This document shows, piece by piece, positions 45,550-54,166 of a stretch of 64,000 bases of DNA. A program made the translations under genes and the position numbers. The stretch lies in the NCBI RefSeq assembly GCF_000012845.1, contig NC_009615.1, positions 457,501-521,500 of the forward strand. The letters run 5' to 3'. The notes under the pieces were generated by a model. That model worked only from the letters and a program-made list of their open reading frames with translations. It was not told the origin of the DNA and did not search any database. The stretch's first letter is position 1; every line of letters starts with the position of its first letter. This DNA is from Parabacteroides distasonis ATCC 8503 (lineage in GTDB: Bacteria; Bacteroidota; Bacteroidia; Bacteroidales; Tannerellaceae).

Positions 45550-46694
45550 AAGTCTGTTTTTTTGCGCATTGTAGCATTACCAATAGCGATGGGGCAACTC
45601 TTTCCATGTATAATATCATTGATGAAATGTTGCGTCGAGGAATTGAAGTTGTTGTCGTTCTTGCCAATACGAGGAATTTAGAGGGGCGAATTGCAGAAGG
45701 GAAGATAAAATTTATAGTCGCTCCATTATATGGGATGCGAATGGATTTGAACAAAAAAACTCCGATGACGCAAGTGAAGTTCTTTGTGAAAAGTATCTGT
45801 AATTCTATACAGAAAAGAAAAATAGAAAAGGTTCTTAAATCGGAGAATATTGACATTATCCATATAAATGGATTAGATAGTAGTATTGGTGCAGAGATCG
45901 CACAAAAATTGAAGATTCCATATGTATGGCATATTCGTCAATTCATGGAAGCTGATTTGGGTAAAAAGTTGTTTCGTGAAAAGTATGTATATCGATTGGT
46001 TGCAAGGGCCTCATCTGTTATAGCGATATCAAAAGATGTACAGGCTAAATTTGAGCCTCTCTTGGGGCGTAAAATGGATCTTGTATATAATGGAGTTCCG
46101 GTTGAAAAATATAAACTGGAAGATGTTACAAGATTTGAATCTCCGGTAACTAGGATGCTTTTGGCAGGGAGAATTTCTGTTCAAAAAGGCCAAATGGATG
46201 CGATAAAGGCTGTAGAGTTATTAATGCAACGTGGTATTGATACTGTTTTATTGACTTTGGTGGGACAAGGAGAAACGAAGGAGTATTTGGAATATGTGAA
46301 ATCGTATGTAAAAGAGCATGAGCTAGAACAAAAAATTTGCATTTTAGAGCATCATGATGATTTAAGGGAGTTGCGAAGACAATGTGATATAGGTTTGACT
46401 TGTTCAAAAAAGGAAGCTTTTGGACGAGTTACTGTAGAGAATATGTTGGCTAAAATGCTTGTTATTGGAGCTAATACAGGTGGGACATTAGAGATTGTCG
46501 AGGATGGTTATAATGGCTTGTTGTACGAGGAAGGTAATCCGGAAAGTTTGGCTGGGCGTATTGAATATGCTATGGAGCATAAGATGGATATGCAAATATT
46601 ATTGGATAGAGGATATCTGGATTCTATAAATCGGTTTTCTAGTACAACTCTAATAGAGTCCATATTGAATTTATATAAAAAGATAATATTCTGA
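45546..46694 (+). CDS. Glycosyltransferase family 4 (GT-B)
   Basis: 382 residues, retaining GT-B enzyme adding one sugar of the repeat in the cytosol. N-terminal acceptor domain with FFAHCSITNSDGATLSMYNI; C-terminal donor domain with MLLAGRISVQKGQMDAIKA, LTLVGQGE, and the GT4 signature CSKKEAFGRVTVENMLAKM with the two conserved Glu (EX7E type). The sugar donor cannot be told. Only clear classical glycosyltransferase of the locus, so the remaining linkages may be made by the TupA-like and ATP-grasp-type proteins. Confidence 0.9.
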   Translation: MKVCFFAHCSITNSDGATLSMYNIIDEMLRRGIEVVVVLANTRNLEGRIAEGKIKFIVAPLYGMRMDLNKKTPMTQVKFFVKSICNSIQKRKIEKVLKSENIDIIHINGLDSSIGAEIAQKLKIPYVWHIRQFMEADLGKKLFREKYVYRLVARASSVIAISKDVQAKFEPLLGRKMDLVYNGVPVEKYKLEDVTRFESPVTRMLLAGRISVQKGQMDAIKAVELLMQRGIDTVLLTLVGQGETKEYLEYVKSYVKEHELEQKICILEHHDDLRELRRQCDIGLTCSKKEAFGRVTVENMLAKMLVIGANTGGTLEIVEDGYNGLLYEEGNPESLAGRIEYAMEHKMDMQILLDRGYLDSINRFSSTTLIESILNLYKKIIF

Positions 46695-46710
46695 TATTTA
46701 AATTGGATTT

Positions 46711-47976
46711 ATGAACATCGTTTTGAAACGGAAGTTTATCAATAAACTTATGTGGCATGTGATTTTTTGGGGAATACAGTTCGCTTTATTATGTCCTGAA
46801 TTTATCACATTTACCTCTGCATATAACTATATTCGATATATACATCATGTGATTTGTGTCTGTTCAATAGTTGTATTTTTTGTGTTTTTTAGAAAAAATG
46901 AATTACTGTGGTTGATTCTGTTGTTCTTTTTCCTGTTTCTATTTGTAACGATGAAGAATGCGGGAAACTTGGGAAATTTTCTTTTGAATTTTGAGAGGTC
47001 TTATTCTCTGATATGTTTCTATTGCTTTTTTTATAGGATGAGCAGGCGATTATTCTTTATTGGAACTTCTTTTTTTTGGATGTCATTGATTTTAGTTAAT
47101 ACTATTCTTACCTTTCTTTATCCCAATGGATTGTATTTTTTTAATTCTCAATTTTCAGGTATAGATAAATCGTATTACTTCTTAGGAGTATCTAATCAGG
47201 TTATACCGTTTTATATGATTTCAATAGTGTTCGTTTTTTTGAAAAACTTTTATTTGAATAAAAATAATAAGGAAGTCTTTCTGTTGTTTATATGCATGTG
47301 GGGTTGTGAATTTGTGTATCAGTCTGCTACATCGCTTGTTGGATGTTTCTTTTTTACTATTGGCTATTTGTTTTTTGTATTGCCTAAAGATACACAGGGG
47401 AAGATTGTACATTCTATTCATCGGGGATACAATTTTATTTTAGTTGCCATGGCCATCACTGTGTTTATGATCCACTATTTGATAGTTGTGTATCAAATAC
47501 AAAATAAATTTGCCTATTTAGTGGAAGTCGTTTTAAAAAAGGATTTAACATTTTCTACTCGAACTATAATTTGGAATAGTGCTATTAATATGATTGAAAA
47601 ATCATTTCTTATAGGTTATGGGGCTGTTGAAAACAATAATAGATATATTGAGATAGGAAGTTCTTCTTTTAATGCTCATAATATTATTCTTCAGATATTA
47701 CTTATGGGAGGAATCATATTGTTGTTGGTTTGTTTTTTACTTGTTTGGAAGTCAATTAAATCAATGTTGTTTTGTTTGGATTTGAGGGTCAAGAATATAG
47801 TGTTTTTGCTATTTGCTGTATTCTTCTTTATGTCCTTGTCAGAAGTGTATACACTAAATTTGATGTTTATTGTTCTATACTTGGGTTTTTTGATAAAAGA
47901 AAAAATTCCCTATTGTAAACATCTGGATGCTGAATCTTTTAGTAATAATGCAAGTATCCGATTGAATTTATACTAG
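46711..47976 (+). CDS. Wzy-like O-antigen/capsule polymerase
   Basis: 421 residues, about ten to twelve membrane helices and very AT-rich. The large periplasmic loop with TFSTRTIIWNSAINMIEKSFLIGYG and FNAHNIILQILLMGGI is the Wzy_C-type signature (R-T-x-I-W followed by a His in the next loop). It polymerises lipid-linked repeat units delivered by Wzx. Low similarity within this family is normal, so the assignment rests on topology, the loop motif and position. Confidence 0.85.
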   Translation: MNIVLKRKFINKLMWHVIFWGIQFALLCPEFITFTSAYNYIRYIHHVICVCSIVVFFVFFRKNELLWLILLFFFLFLFVTMKNAGNLGNFLLNFERSYSLICFYCFFYRMSRRLFFIGTSFFWMSLILVNTILTFLYPNGLYFFNSQFSGIDKSYYFLGVSNQVIPFYMISIVFVFLKNFYLNKNNKEVFLLFICMWGCEFVYQSATSLVGCFFFTIGYLFFVLPKDTQGKIVHSIHRGYNFILVAMAITVFMIHYLIVVYQIQNKFAYLVEVVLKKDLTFSTRTIIWNSAINMIEKSFLIGYGAVENNNRYIEIGSSSFNAHNIILQILLMGGIILLLVCFLLVWKSIKSMLFCLDLRVKNIVFLLFAVFFFMSLSEVYTLNLMFIVLYLGFLIKEKIPYCKHLDAESFSNNASIRLNLY

Positions 47977-48018
47977 TACAACTCTTGCGTTTGTTTTTTA
48001 TATTAAATAATTAATCTA

Positions 48019-48894
48019 ATGTTTGGTAAAATTAAATTTTTATTTTCTAGAATTTTAAAACAACTGTCTCCTGTATTTTATGTTAAGCAGAAATATTATA
48101 GAATATTTGGAACGAGTTTGGATTTAGTAAACCCTCAGGGTTTTAATGAAAAAATATGCTGGCTTGCCTTGTATTGGCAAAAGCCTATAGTAGTTAAATG
48201 TGCTGATAAATATGAGCTTAGAGAATATGTTAGCTCTTTAGGTCTCATGGAATTAATGCCTCAGCTATATGGTGTCTATACTGATGTGAAGGGTATAGAG
48301 TGGAATCGATTTCCTAAAAAGTTTGTGATTAAATGTACACATGGTTGTAAGTATAATATTGTATGCTTTAATAAAGATGAATTAGATATTCATTCTGCTG
48401 ATATTTCTTTAAATAAATGGCTTCATTCTGTTTATGGTACCAATACTTATGAGCCTCATTATTCAAAAATGACACCTCGTATTATTGCTGAAGAGTTTAT
48501 TGAAACTAGTGAAAGAGGACTTCCGGAAGATTATAAGGTATATTGTTTTAATGGAGAGCCAAAGTGTGTGTTGGTTTGCCTTAACAGGGAGTCGGAACTT
48601 GTACTTGAATGGTATGATCTTGAATGGAATGTATTTGATATTGGTGCTAAAAGTAATATGCGTAGGGCTAATAAACCTGCTTGTTTGGATCAGATGATAA
48701 AATATGCTCGAATATTGTCAAAAGGATTTCCTTTTGTAAGAGTTGATTTCTATGATAGTTTTGGTAAGCCAATTTTAGGGGAAATGACGTTTACACCTAT
48801 GTATGGAATGGCTAAATATTATTCGAAAGAAGGGAATCTATTATTGGGCAGTATGTTGACTCTTCCAAATAAGTATAAAGGGCATTTTGAGTAA
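48019..48894 (+). CDS. TupA-like ATP-grasp protein, capsule
   Basis: 291 residues of the TupA-like ATP-grasp group, whose namesake makes a cell-wall teichuronopeptide (amide-linked). Motifs: NEKICWLALYWQKPIVVKCADKYELREYV, FVIKCTHGCKYNIVC, RIIAEEFIETSERGLPEDYKVYCFNGEP, PFVRVDFYDSFGKPILGEMTFTP. In many annotations it is called a glycosyltransferase, but the fold is a ligase. Fourth ATP-grasp gene in the locus, which strengthens the case for amide-linked decorations. Its end overlaps the in-frame upstream extension of the flippase gene, not the chosen start. Confidence 0.82.
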   Translation: MFGKIKFLFSRILKQLSPVFYVKQKYYRIFGTSLDLVNPQGFNEKICWLALYWQKPIVVKCADKYELREYVSSLGLMELMPQLYGVYTDVKGIEWNRFPKKFVIKCTHGCKYNIVCFNKDELDIHSADISLNKWLHSVYGTNTYEPHYSKMTPRIIAEEFIETSERGLPEDYKVYCFNGEPKCVLVCLNRESELVLEWYDLEWNVFDIGAKSNMRRANKPACLDQMIKYARILSKGFPFVRVDFYDSFGKPILGEMTFTPMYGMAKYYSKEGNLLLGSMLTLPNKYKGHFE

Positions 48895-48931
48895 TCTTAT
48901 AAATGGTTGTTTTGAATTTGGAGTATTTGTG

Positions 48932-50371
48932 ATGGAAGGAAAGATAAAAAAGAATCTTGTGTACAATGTATGTTATCAACTATTGGTAATCATATTGCCA
49001 TTTATAACTGCACCCTATGTGTCAAGAGTTTTAGGGGCATACAATATCGGTATATATTCTTATACACAAGCTCTTGCTAATTATTTTTATCTTTTTGTGA
49101 TGTTAGGAGTGATCAATTATGGGAATAGAACGATTGCTGCAATAAGAGACGATCGAAATACCTTGGATAAAACATTTTGGGAAATTTATTCTTTTCAGTT
49201 ACTGGTTGGATTATTTGTTACGGCTTTATATTTTATTTACTGTATTTCTTATGTGAAAGAAAATCGATTGATATATTGTATGCAATTCTTTTATGTTGCA
49301 TCGGGAATTTTTGATGTTAATTGGCTTTGCTTTGGTTTAGAAAAGTTTAAATTGACTACGATCCGTAGTGTAATTGTCCGATTGGGAATGGTATTTGCGA
49401 TTTTTTTATTTGTAAAAGATCAGTCTGATTTATCAATTTATACGGGAATCCTTTCTGTTGGAAGCTTATTGGCTGTATTAGCTGTATGGCCATTTGTGTT
49501 ATCAAATGTAAATTTTAGAAGACCTTCTCTTACTGGCATTGTAAAGCATATTAAACCTAATCTGGTCCTTTTTTTGCCAGTTGTAGCTGTCAGTCTATAT
49601 AATATAATGGATAAATTGATGTTAGGAAGTTTTAGTACGGAAGAAGAAGTTGGTTTTTATACTTATGCAGAGCGAATAACTCAGATACCTAATACGATAA
49701 TTTTAGCATTGAATTCTGTTCTTATGCCTAGAATGGCTAATTTATATGCCAAAAACGATACTATTAAGACTAGGAATATGATGGATAATATTATGTTATT
49801 TGCAATGTTTATGAGTGTATTGATGGCATTTATATTAGCGAGAATTGCTCCGAATTTTGCTCCTTGGTTTTATGGTGATGAGTTTGCTCGATGTGGATTA
49901 TTTATAGTGATGCTTTGTCCTATTATAATATTTAAAGGTTGGGCTGGCGTGTTGAGGACACAATATATTATTCCTAAAGGTAAGGATCGAGTTTTTATTA
50001 CTTCATTGACTATAGGGGCAGTGGTTAATCTAATAATAAATTACTGTTTGATACCAAAATATAGTGGGATCGGTGCTGTAGTTGGTACGTTGTTCGCAGA
50101 GTTTGCGGTTTGTTTAGTGCAATTTACTATGATATATAAGGAAATTCCATTTAAGATTTATTTGAAAGATGGGCTTGCTTTTTGTTGTATGGGGCTCGTG
50201 ATGTATAATGCCGTATTGTATATAGAATATTTAAATGTATCTCCATTCTTTACTATGGTAATACAAATTGTAATTGGAACTATTTTATTTACTATTTTGG
50301 CTGTATTTTATTGTATTAAAGTAAAGGGAATAAATGTAAGGAATAAAATTTTGTATGAATTGAAAAAATAA
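48932..50371 (+). CDS. Wzx-type oligosaccharide flippase
   Basis: 479 residues from ATG 48932 with about 12-14 membrane helices, polysaccharide-transport (MVF/PST) family. It flips the undecaprenyl-linked repeat unit across the inner membrane. Opening KKNLVYNVCYQLLVIILPFITAPYVSRVLGA is diagnostic for the family, and the loop YNIMDKLMLGSFSTEEEVGFYTYAERI follows. The in-frame start at 48887 lies inside the preceding gene and adds 15 residues of no clear use; GATGGAAGGAAAG fits the chosen start better. Confidence 0.93.
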   Translation: MEGKIKKNLVYNVCYQLLVIILPFITAPYVSRVLGAYNIGIYSYTQALANYFYLFVMLGVINYGNRTIAAIRDDRNTLDKTFWEIYSFQLLVGLFVTALYFIYCISYVKENRLIYCMQFFYVASGIFDVNWLCFGLEKFKLTTIRSVIVRLGMVFAIFLFVKDQSDLSIYTGILSVGSLLAVLAVWPFVLSNVNFRRPSLTGIVKHIKPNLVLFLPVVAVSLYNIMDKLMLGSFSTEEEVGFYTYAERITQIPNTIILALNSVLMPRMANLYAKNDTIKTRNMMDNIMLFAMFMSVLMAFILARIAPNFAPWFYGDEFARCGLFIVMLCPIIIFKGWAGVLRTQYIIPKGKDRVFITSLTIGAVVNLIINYCLIPKYSGIGAVVGTLFAEFAVCLVQFTMIYKEIPFKIYLKDGLAFCCMGLVMYNAVLYIEYLNVSPFFTMVIQIVIGTILFTILAVFYCIKVKGINVRNKILYELKK

Positions 50372-50382
50372 ATGCATAATAG

Positions 50383-51639
50383 ATGAAATCATTTCAAGAG
50401 TTAAAAATAGCCGTGGCCGGTACCGGTTACGTTGGTTTATCAATTGCCACTTTGTTATCACAGCATCATGAGGTGGTAGCCATAGACATAGTTCCTGAGA
50501 AGGTAGATTTGATCAATAATAAAAAATCACCGATTCAAGATGATTACATAGAAGAGTATTTGGCTAGTCATAAATTGAATTTGAAAGCTACGCTAGATGC
50601 GGTGATGGCTTATAAGGACGCTGATTTTGTGGTGATAGCGGCTCCGACAAATTATGATAGCCAGCGAAATTTCTTTGATACGTCCGCTGTTGAGGCTGTG
50701 ATAGAGCAGGTGCTTCGTTTTAATCCAAATGCTTTTATGGTCATTAAAAGTACGATACCTGTTGGTTATACGATTTCCGTACGTGAGCGTTTTCATACAA
50801 AGCGTATTCTTTTTAGTCCGGAGTTCTTGAGAGAGTCTAAGGCTTTGTATGATAATTTGTATCCTAGCCGGATCATCGTGGGTACGGATTTGTCTGATCC
50901 GGAATTGGTAGATGCCGCTCATATTTTTGCTGAACTGTTGCAAGAAGGTGCTATAAAAGAAAATATAGATACCTTATTTATGGGGTTGACAGAAGCTGAG
51001 GCCGTAAAACTATTCGCAAATACATATCTTGCACTACGTGTTTCTTATTTTAATGAGTTGGATACGTATGCGGAAATGAAGGGGTTGGATACTCAATCGA
51101 TCATAAATGGTGTGTGTTTGGATCCTCGTATCGGTAATCACTATAATAATCCTTCTTTTGGCTATGGGGGGTATTGTCTGCCGAAAGATACAAAACAATT
51201 ACTCGCTAATTATGAGGATGTACCCGAAAATTTGATAGAAGCGATTGTGGAGAGTAACCGGACTAGGAAAGACTTTATAGCAGATCAAGTACTTCGTATG
51301 GCGGGTTATTATGCTTACGGGGAAGAGAATGAATGGAGTAGTGTACGGGAACATCCTGTTACGATCGGTGTTTATCGATTGACGATGAAGTCTAATTCTG
51401 ATAATTTTAGACAATCTTCTATTCAAGGAATAATGAAACGAGTGAAAGCAAAAGGGGCTACTGTGATTGTTTATGAACCAGCCTTGTCGGATAATACTAC
51501 ATTCTTTGGGTCAGAAGTTGTTAATGATTTGGATCTCTTTAAAAAACGTAGTGCGGCTATTATAGCCAATCGATATGATGTGGAATTGGATGATGTGAAA
51601 AATAAGGTATATACACGAGATGTATATAGAAGGGATTAA
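50383..51639 (+). CDS. UDP-glucose/UDP-HexNAc 6-dehydrogenase
   Basis: 418-residue nucleotide-sugar dehydrogenase making a UDP-uronic acid. NAD loop [18 protein letters not shown] (8-25), [23 protein letters not shown], and active-site [15 protein letters not shown] with catalytic Cys265. The short C-terminal domain and [10 protein letters not shown] are of the UDP-glucose dehydrogenase (Ugd) type rather than WbpA, but the substrate is not certain. A uronic-acid carboxyl could be the site of amide decoration. Composition is closer to the chromosome average than that of the genes before it. Last gene of the capsule operon. Confidence 0.9.
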   Translation: MKSFQELKIAVAGTGYVGLSIATLLSQHHEVVAIDIVPEKVDLINNKKSPIQDDYIEEYLASHKLNLKATLDAVMAYKDADFVVIAAPTNYDSQRNFFDTSAVEAVIEQVLRFNPNAFMVIKSTIPVGYTISVRERFHTKRILFSPEFLRESKALYDNLYPSRIIVGTDLSDPELVDAAHIFAELLQEGAIKENIDTLFMGLTEAEAVKLFANTYLALRVSYFNELDTYAEMKGLDTQSIINGVCLDPRIGNHYNNPSFGYGGYCLPKDTKQLLANYEDVPENLIEAIVESNRTRKDFIADQVLRMAGYYAYGEENEWSSVREHPVTIGVYRLTMKSNSDNFRQSSIQGIMKRVKAKGATVIVYEPALSDNTTFFGSEVVNDLDLFKKRSAAIIANRYDVELDDVKNKVYTRDVYRRD

Positions 51640-51908
51640 TCTAAATTAAGGTTAGCGTCCAAAAATGACGTATAGCATCATTCAACAGAAATATAGATCT
51701 TTGTTGCTGTAATTAAAACCCAATTAATATGTAGAGCAATAACAATTCTGAAATTTTTTTCCTCCGCTACAAATCCGAAGCGGTCACGAACAAGGATTCC
51801 ATCCGATCCTTCTGTTTTAGAAATAAGGTACCGTATAACCTGTTTGAAAAATGGTTAAGATGTTTTCATGGGAGATGAGTTGAGATCTGTACATTTAAGG
51901 AGGCTGAA

Positions 51909-52286
51909 CACCAACTGTGCCTGTCACATGTCCGGGCTAATATGTTAAAGCGTATGATCAAGGAGGTGAAAAAGAGAGCCTTGGTCTTTACGGACAGTTT
52001 GGATTTCTTCTTTAGAAAGGAACGTGATTATAATGAAGAGAATCTTATTCTTGAAGAAAGAGTCTGACGATCACTTACTATGCGATGTAACAGTATGTTA
52101 CACTTTGGTCGTGACGAAGGTGTAGAAATGGCAACTGCATATCATGGTGTAATCAGTACTGTGAGGCAGCGGGGGAAGTGAGCTTGGGATTTCCTTGGTG
52201 AATATTTTAAAAATATTTTTAATGATTGTAAGGACTTTGTTAATCTCATACCCCAGAATATAGAGTTGGTATGTACTAATGGTTAA
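51909..52286 (+). pseudogene. Degenerate IS66-type transposase fragment
   Basis: Translation in one frame gives pieces resembling the catalytic and C-terminal parts of Bacteroidota IS66 transposases: HQLCLSHVRANMLKRM, FTDSLDFFFRKERDYNEENL, then GRDEGVEMATAYHGVISTV, AWDFLGEYFKNIF and DFVNLIPQNIEL. Two in-frame stops (after ILEERV and after TVRQRGK) and a shortened middle show it is dead. No terminal repeats were found. Family recognition is from memory of conserved motifs, so moderately sure. Confidence 0.6.
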
Positions 52287-52419
52287 ATTCAATGTTTTTA
52301 ACATAAAATTAGGTAGGTGCTACAAAAGAGCCTATACATTGGTGCATGCTCTAATTAGAGTACCAACAAAGGTGTTGCGTGATTGCCATAAATTAATTAG
52401 GAAAGCACTATTGGCGGTT

Positions 52420-52427
52420 TACTTTTG
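52420..52427 (+). promoter_or_regulatory. -7 promoter box before the hairpin cluster
   Basis: TACTTTTG matches TAnnTTTG. No TTG at suitable spacing. It precedes three hairpins and a terminator with no convincing reading frame. Confidence 0.4.
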
Positions 52428-52433
52428 TTTATG

Positions 52434-52700
52434 TGGAGTCGATTTTTAAGATATCTCCTCTTCTATGTCTTCAACTCCCATGGTGTCAATCATGGGAGTA
52501 CATATCGCCGATATGCTTATCGGTATAACGCCAAAAAAGAAAGAGGAACTTCCATGGAAGTGTTTGCAAGAAATGAGAACCACAAAGGTGCGATGATGAA
52601 TGTGTAGATGATAGAATAGACTGTAGAATCGATATAGAATAAAGATTTTGTACCGGTCTTCTTTTTCCCTTCGGGGAGGTAAGGAGGCCGGTTCTGTTTT
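52434..52700 (+). ncRNA. Candidate small structured RNA at the capsule 3' border
   Basis: Approximate transcript from the box at 52420 to the terminator at 52652-52700. Hairpins: ACTCCCATG/CATGGGAGT (52474-52482 with 52491-52499), CCGATA/TATCGG (52508-52523) and palindrome ACTTCCATGGAAGT (52548-52561). A 60-codon frame (52425-52607) crosses it; its C-terminal part (ERGTSMEVFARNENHKG) looks faintly protein-like, so a small protein is the alternative. Boundaries are estimates. Confidence 0.35.
52652..52700 (+). terminator. Intrinsic terminator
   Basis: ACCGG (52652-52656) pairs with CCGGT (52688-52692); inside it CCC-TTCG-GGG forms a tetraloop stem with further G-U-rich pairing. TCTGTTTTTA follows. 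Ends the upstream transcript before the gene at 52786. Confidence 0.7.
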
Positions 52701-52785
52701 TATGTATGCCTTGATGATCCATATATAAATGTGGGATTCGGCCTTCTGCGGCGCAGGGATAAATATTCCCCCTGTGATCGTGGAA

Positions 52786-53301
52786 ATGAAAAATCTTATG
52801 AAAGATTTGAAGGGACTATTAGGCGAATTTCGGGGTTGGCCTACCGTTGAGTTGTTTAGTGTGCGTCTGGCCGGATTGCCGGCGGAAGATAGGGAAAGGC
52901 ATTTGCTGGGGTTTTGTAAGCTGGCTTTCGGGCATTATGAAGAGTTGCCGATGGGATATCGGAGATTGGTGGATGGTTATTTGAATGGGGAGCGAGGGGA
53001 GAACTTGATGGTGTGGTATTTGACAAGGCATACGCCGTGGAAGAATGCTCGTTATGAGTTGCATCGACCGGACTTGTTTTTGCGGATGGCGAAGCTGGTG
53101 GAGTTTACGGATCGGGATGGGCGTTTGCCTTATTCTCATTTGGCGGCTTGTTTATGTATGGCGTTTTTCGTCCGGAGTTTATCGGATCCTAATTCGGAGG
53201 TCTTGCCGAAATCCTTGGCTAGCCGTTTGAGCGCATTGAATATATTACCAAGTGATATTCTGGAACTGGCGGGGAAGAGGGAAATAACGGATGAGATGTG
53301 A
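52786..53301 (+). CDS. Unknown protein next to the capsule locus
   Basis: 171 residues from ATG 52786 (alternatives 52729 and 52798). No family recognised. Cytosolic, rich in Leu and Arg, apparently all-helical: VELFSVRLAGLPAEDRERHLLGFCKLAFGHY, LMVWYLTRHTPWKNARYEL and HLAACLCMAFFVRSLS. Base composition is GC-richer than the capsule genes. Directly followed by the HU-like gene. A DNA-related role is possible by neighbourhood but cannot be shown. Confidence 0.6.
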   Translation: MKNLMKDLKGLLGEFRGWPTVELFSVRLAGLPAEDRERHLLGFCKLAFGHYEELPMGYRRLVDGYLNGERGENLMVWYLTRHTPWKNARYELHRPDLFLRMAKLVEFTDRDGRLPYSHLAACLCMAFFVRSLSDPNSEVLPKSLASRLSALNILPSDILELAGKREITDEM

Positions 53302-53441
53302 TTCTTTATTGATAAATGTTAAATGTACGTGGATTGAAGTCGATGAAATTTGGTGTGTTTTTCGTTGATTTGGGAATGTGTGTGTTGGCTGCTACGCCGT
53401 TAACTGTTTTGCATCATCTAAGTTAGGCTTTGTGGCTATTA

Positions 53442-53449
53442 TACCTTTG
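53442..53449 (+). promoter_or_regulatory. -7 promoter box before the HU-like gene
   Basis: TACCTTTG matches the consensus and lies 53 nt before the ATG. The nearest TTG triplets are at unsuitable distance, so this is a half-match. The leader sequence ATGGTTACATTCATTTATTC resembles that before the recombinase gene (26939 on). Confidence 0.4.
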
Positions 53450-53501
53450 TCATGTGTTCGAAGCATGGTTACATTCATTTATTCATTAAAAACGTATAGT
53501 T

Positions 53502-53951
53502 ATGGCATTGAAATTTAAATTGGTAATGAGAAAGAATCTAGGTGAGGATCACGAATCTATTCCTGAAAAGGTATACGCTCAAATGGTGTATGGAGATCTG
53601 GTTACTTTCGATGAATTTGCGGAGGAGGTGGCGGATAGCTCTGGTGTAGGTAGCGCTAGCGTGAAGGCGGTTCTGGATCGTATGAATGTGGTGTTGGTCC
53701 GTCATTTACAGCATGGCAGGCGTGTCAGTGTAGGTGAGCTGGGGCTTTTCCGCTTTTGTTTCGGATCGTCGGGGGTGCCGGATGAGAAGACGTTTTCGAC
53801 GAACTTGATTCGGGAGCCGAAAGTACGGTTCTACCCGGGCAAGGCGCTACGGGTAGCCAAGAGCCGGACAAGTTTTGAGAAAACTGCGCTTCCGAATGAA
53901 GAAGATGCGGGTGGAAACGGGAGTGATAGTGAAAGTCCGGATGAAATCTAA
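53502..53951 (+). CDS. HU-like DNA-binding protein (HU-HIG type)
   Basis: 149 residues of the larger HU-related group typical for Bacteroidota. N-terminal strand KFKLVMRKNLGEDHE, helical dimer part (TFDEFAEEVADSSGVGSASVKAVLDRM), and the DNA-binding beta arms around GELGLFRFCFGSSG and PKVRFYPGKALR. Acidic, poorly ordered C-terminus (NEEDAGGNGSDSESPDEI). These proteins commonly flank capsule and mobile loci. It is followed at 6 nt by a small membrane protein, then a peptidase. Confidence 0.88.
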   Translation: MALKFKLVMRKNLGEDHESIPEKVYAQMVYGDLVTFDEFAEEVADSSGVGSASVKAVLDRMNVVLVRHLQHGRRVSVGELGLFRFCFGSSGVPDEKTFSTNLIREPKVRFYPGKALRVAKSRTSFEKTALPNEEDAGGNGSDSESPDEI

Positions 53952-53956
53952 GAGCT

Positions 53957-54154
53957 ATGAGGCGTTTGACGGTTCAATTAATTGTCGCGATCCTGCTCTC
54001 AATGAGCGGGATCACACTTCTCTTCAGCGGATTCTGGATTGATCCGCAAGGATTGATCGATAACAGCGTACTGGTGGCTTTCGGTGAGATCAGTACGTTT
54101 GCCGGGGCCCTTTTTGGGGTGGACTACTCTTATAAATTGAAAATTAATAATTGA
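53957..54154 (+). CDS. Small two-helix membrane protein
   Basis: 65 residues with two predicted membrane helices (about 5-25 and 33-55) separated by a short DPQGLIDN turn, and a basic end YKLKINN. Size and topology resemble a holin or a spanin-like small protein, and it sits just before an M15 peptidase, as in phage lysis cassettes. No family recognised with certainty. Confidence 0.55.
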   Translation: MRRLTVQLIVAILLSMSGITLLFSGFWIDPQGLIDNSVLVAFGEISTFAGALFGVDYSYKLKINN

Positions 54155-54166
54155 AAATTGAAAATT
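54134..54166 (+). repeat. AATTGAAAATTGA-type repeat, copy 3
   Basis: AAATTGAAAATTAATAATTG then AAAATTGAAAATT, spanning the end of the membrane-protein gene and the start region of the peptidase gene. Compare 2809-2833 and 32948-32975. Confidence 0.6.

Larger units (their letters stand above)
51640..52785. other. Gap after the capsule operon: IS relic and possible small RNA
   Basis: 1146 bp with no intact gene. 51909-52286 is a decayed transposase; 52420-52700 has promoter-like, hairpin and terminator elements (listed separately). 51640-51900 shows an AT-rich stretch without recognisable structure. Confidence 0.6.

Noticed and set aside
52425..52607. 60-codon gene after the capsule locus
   Set aside because: Would begin at or before the predicted transcription start and crosses three hairpins; mentioned as an alternative to the RNA candidate but not called.
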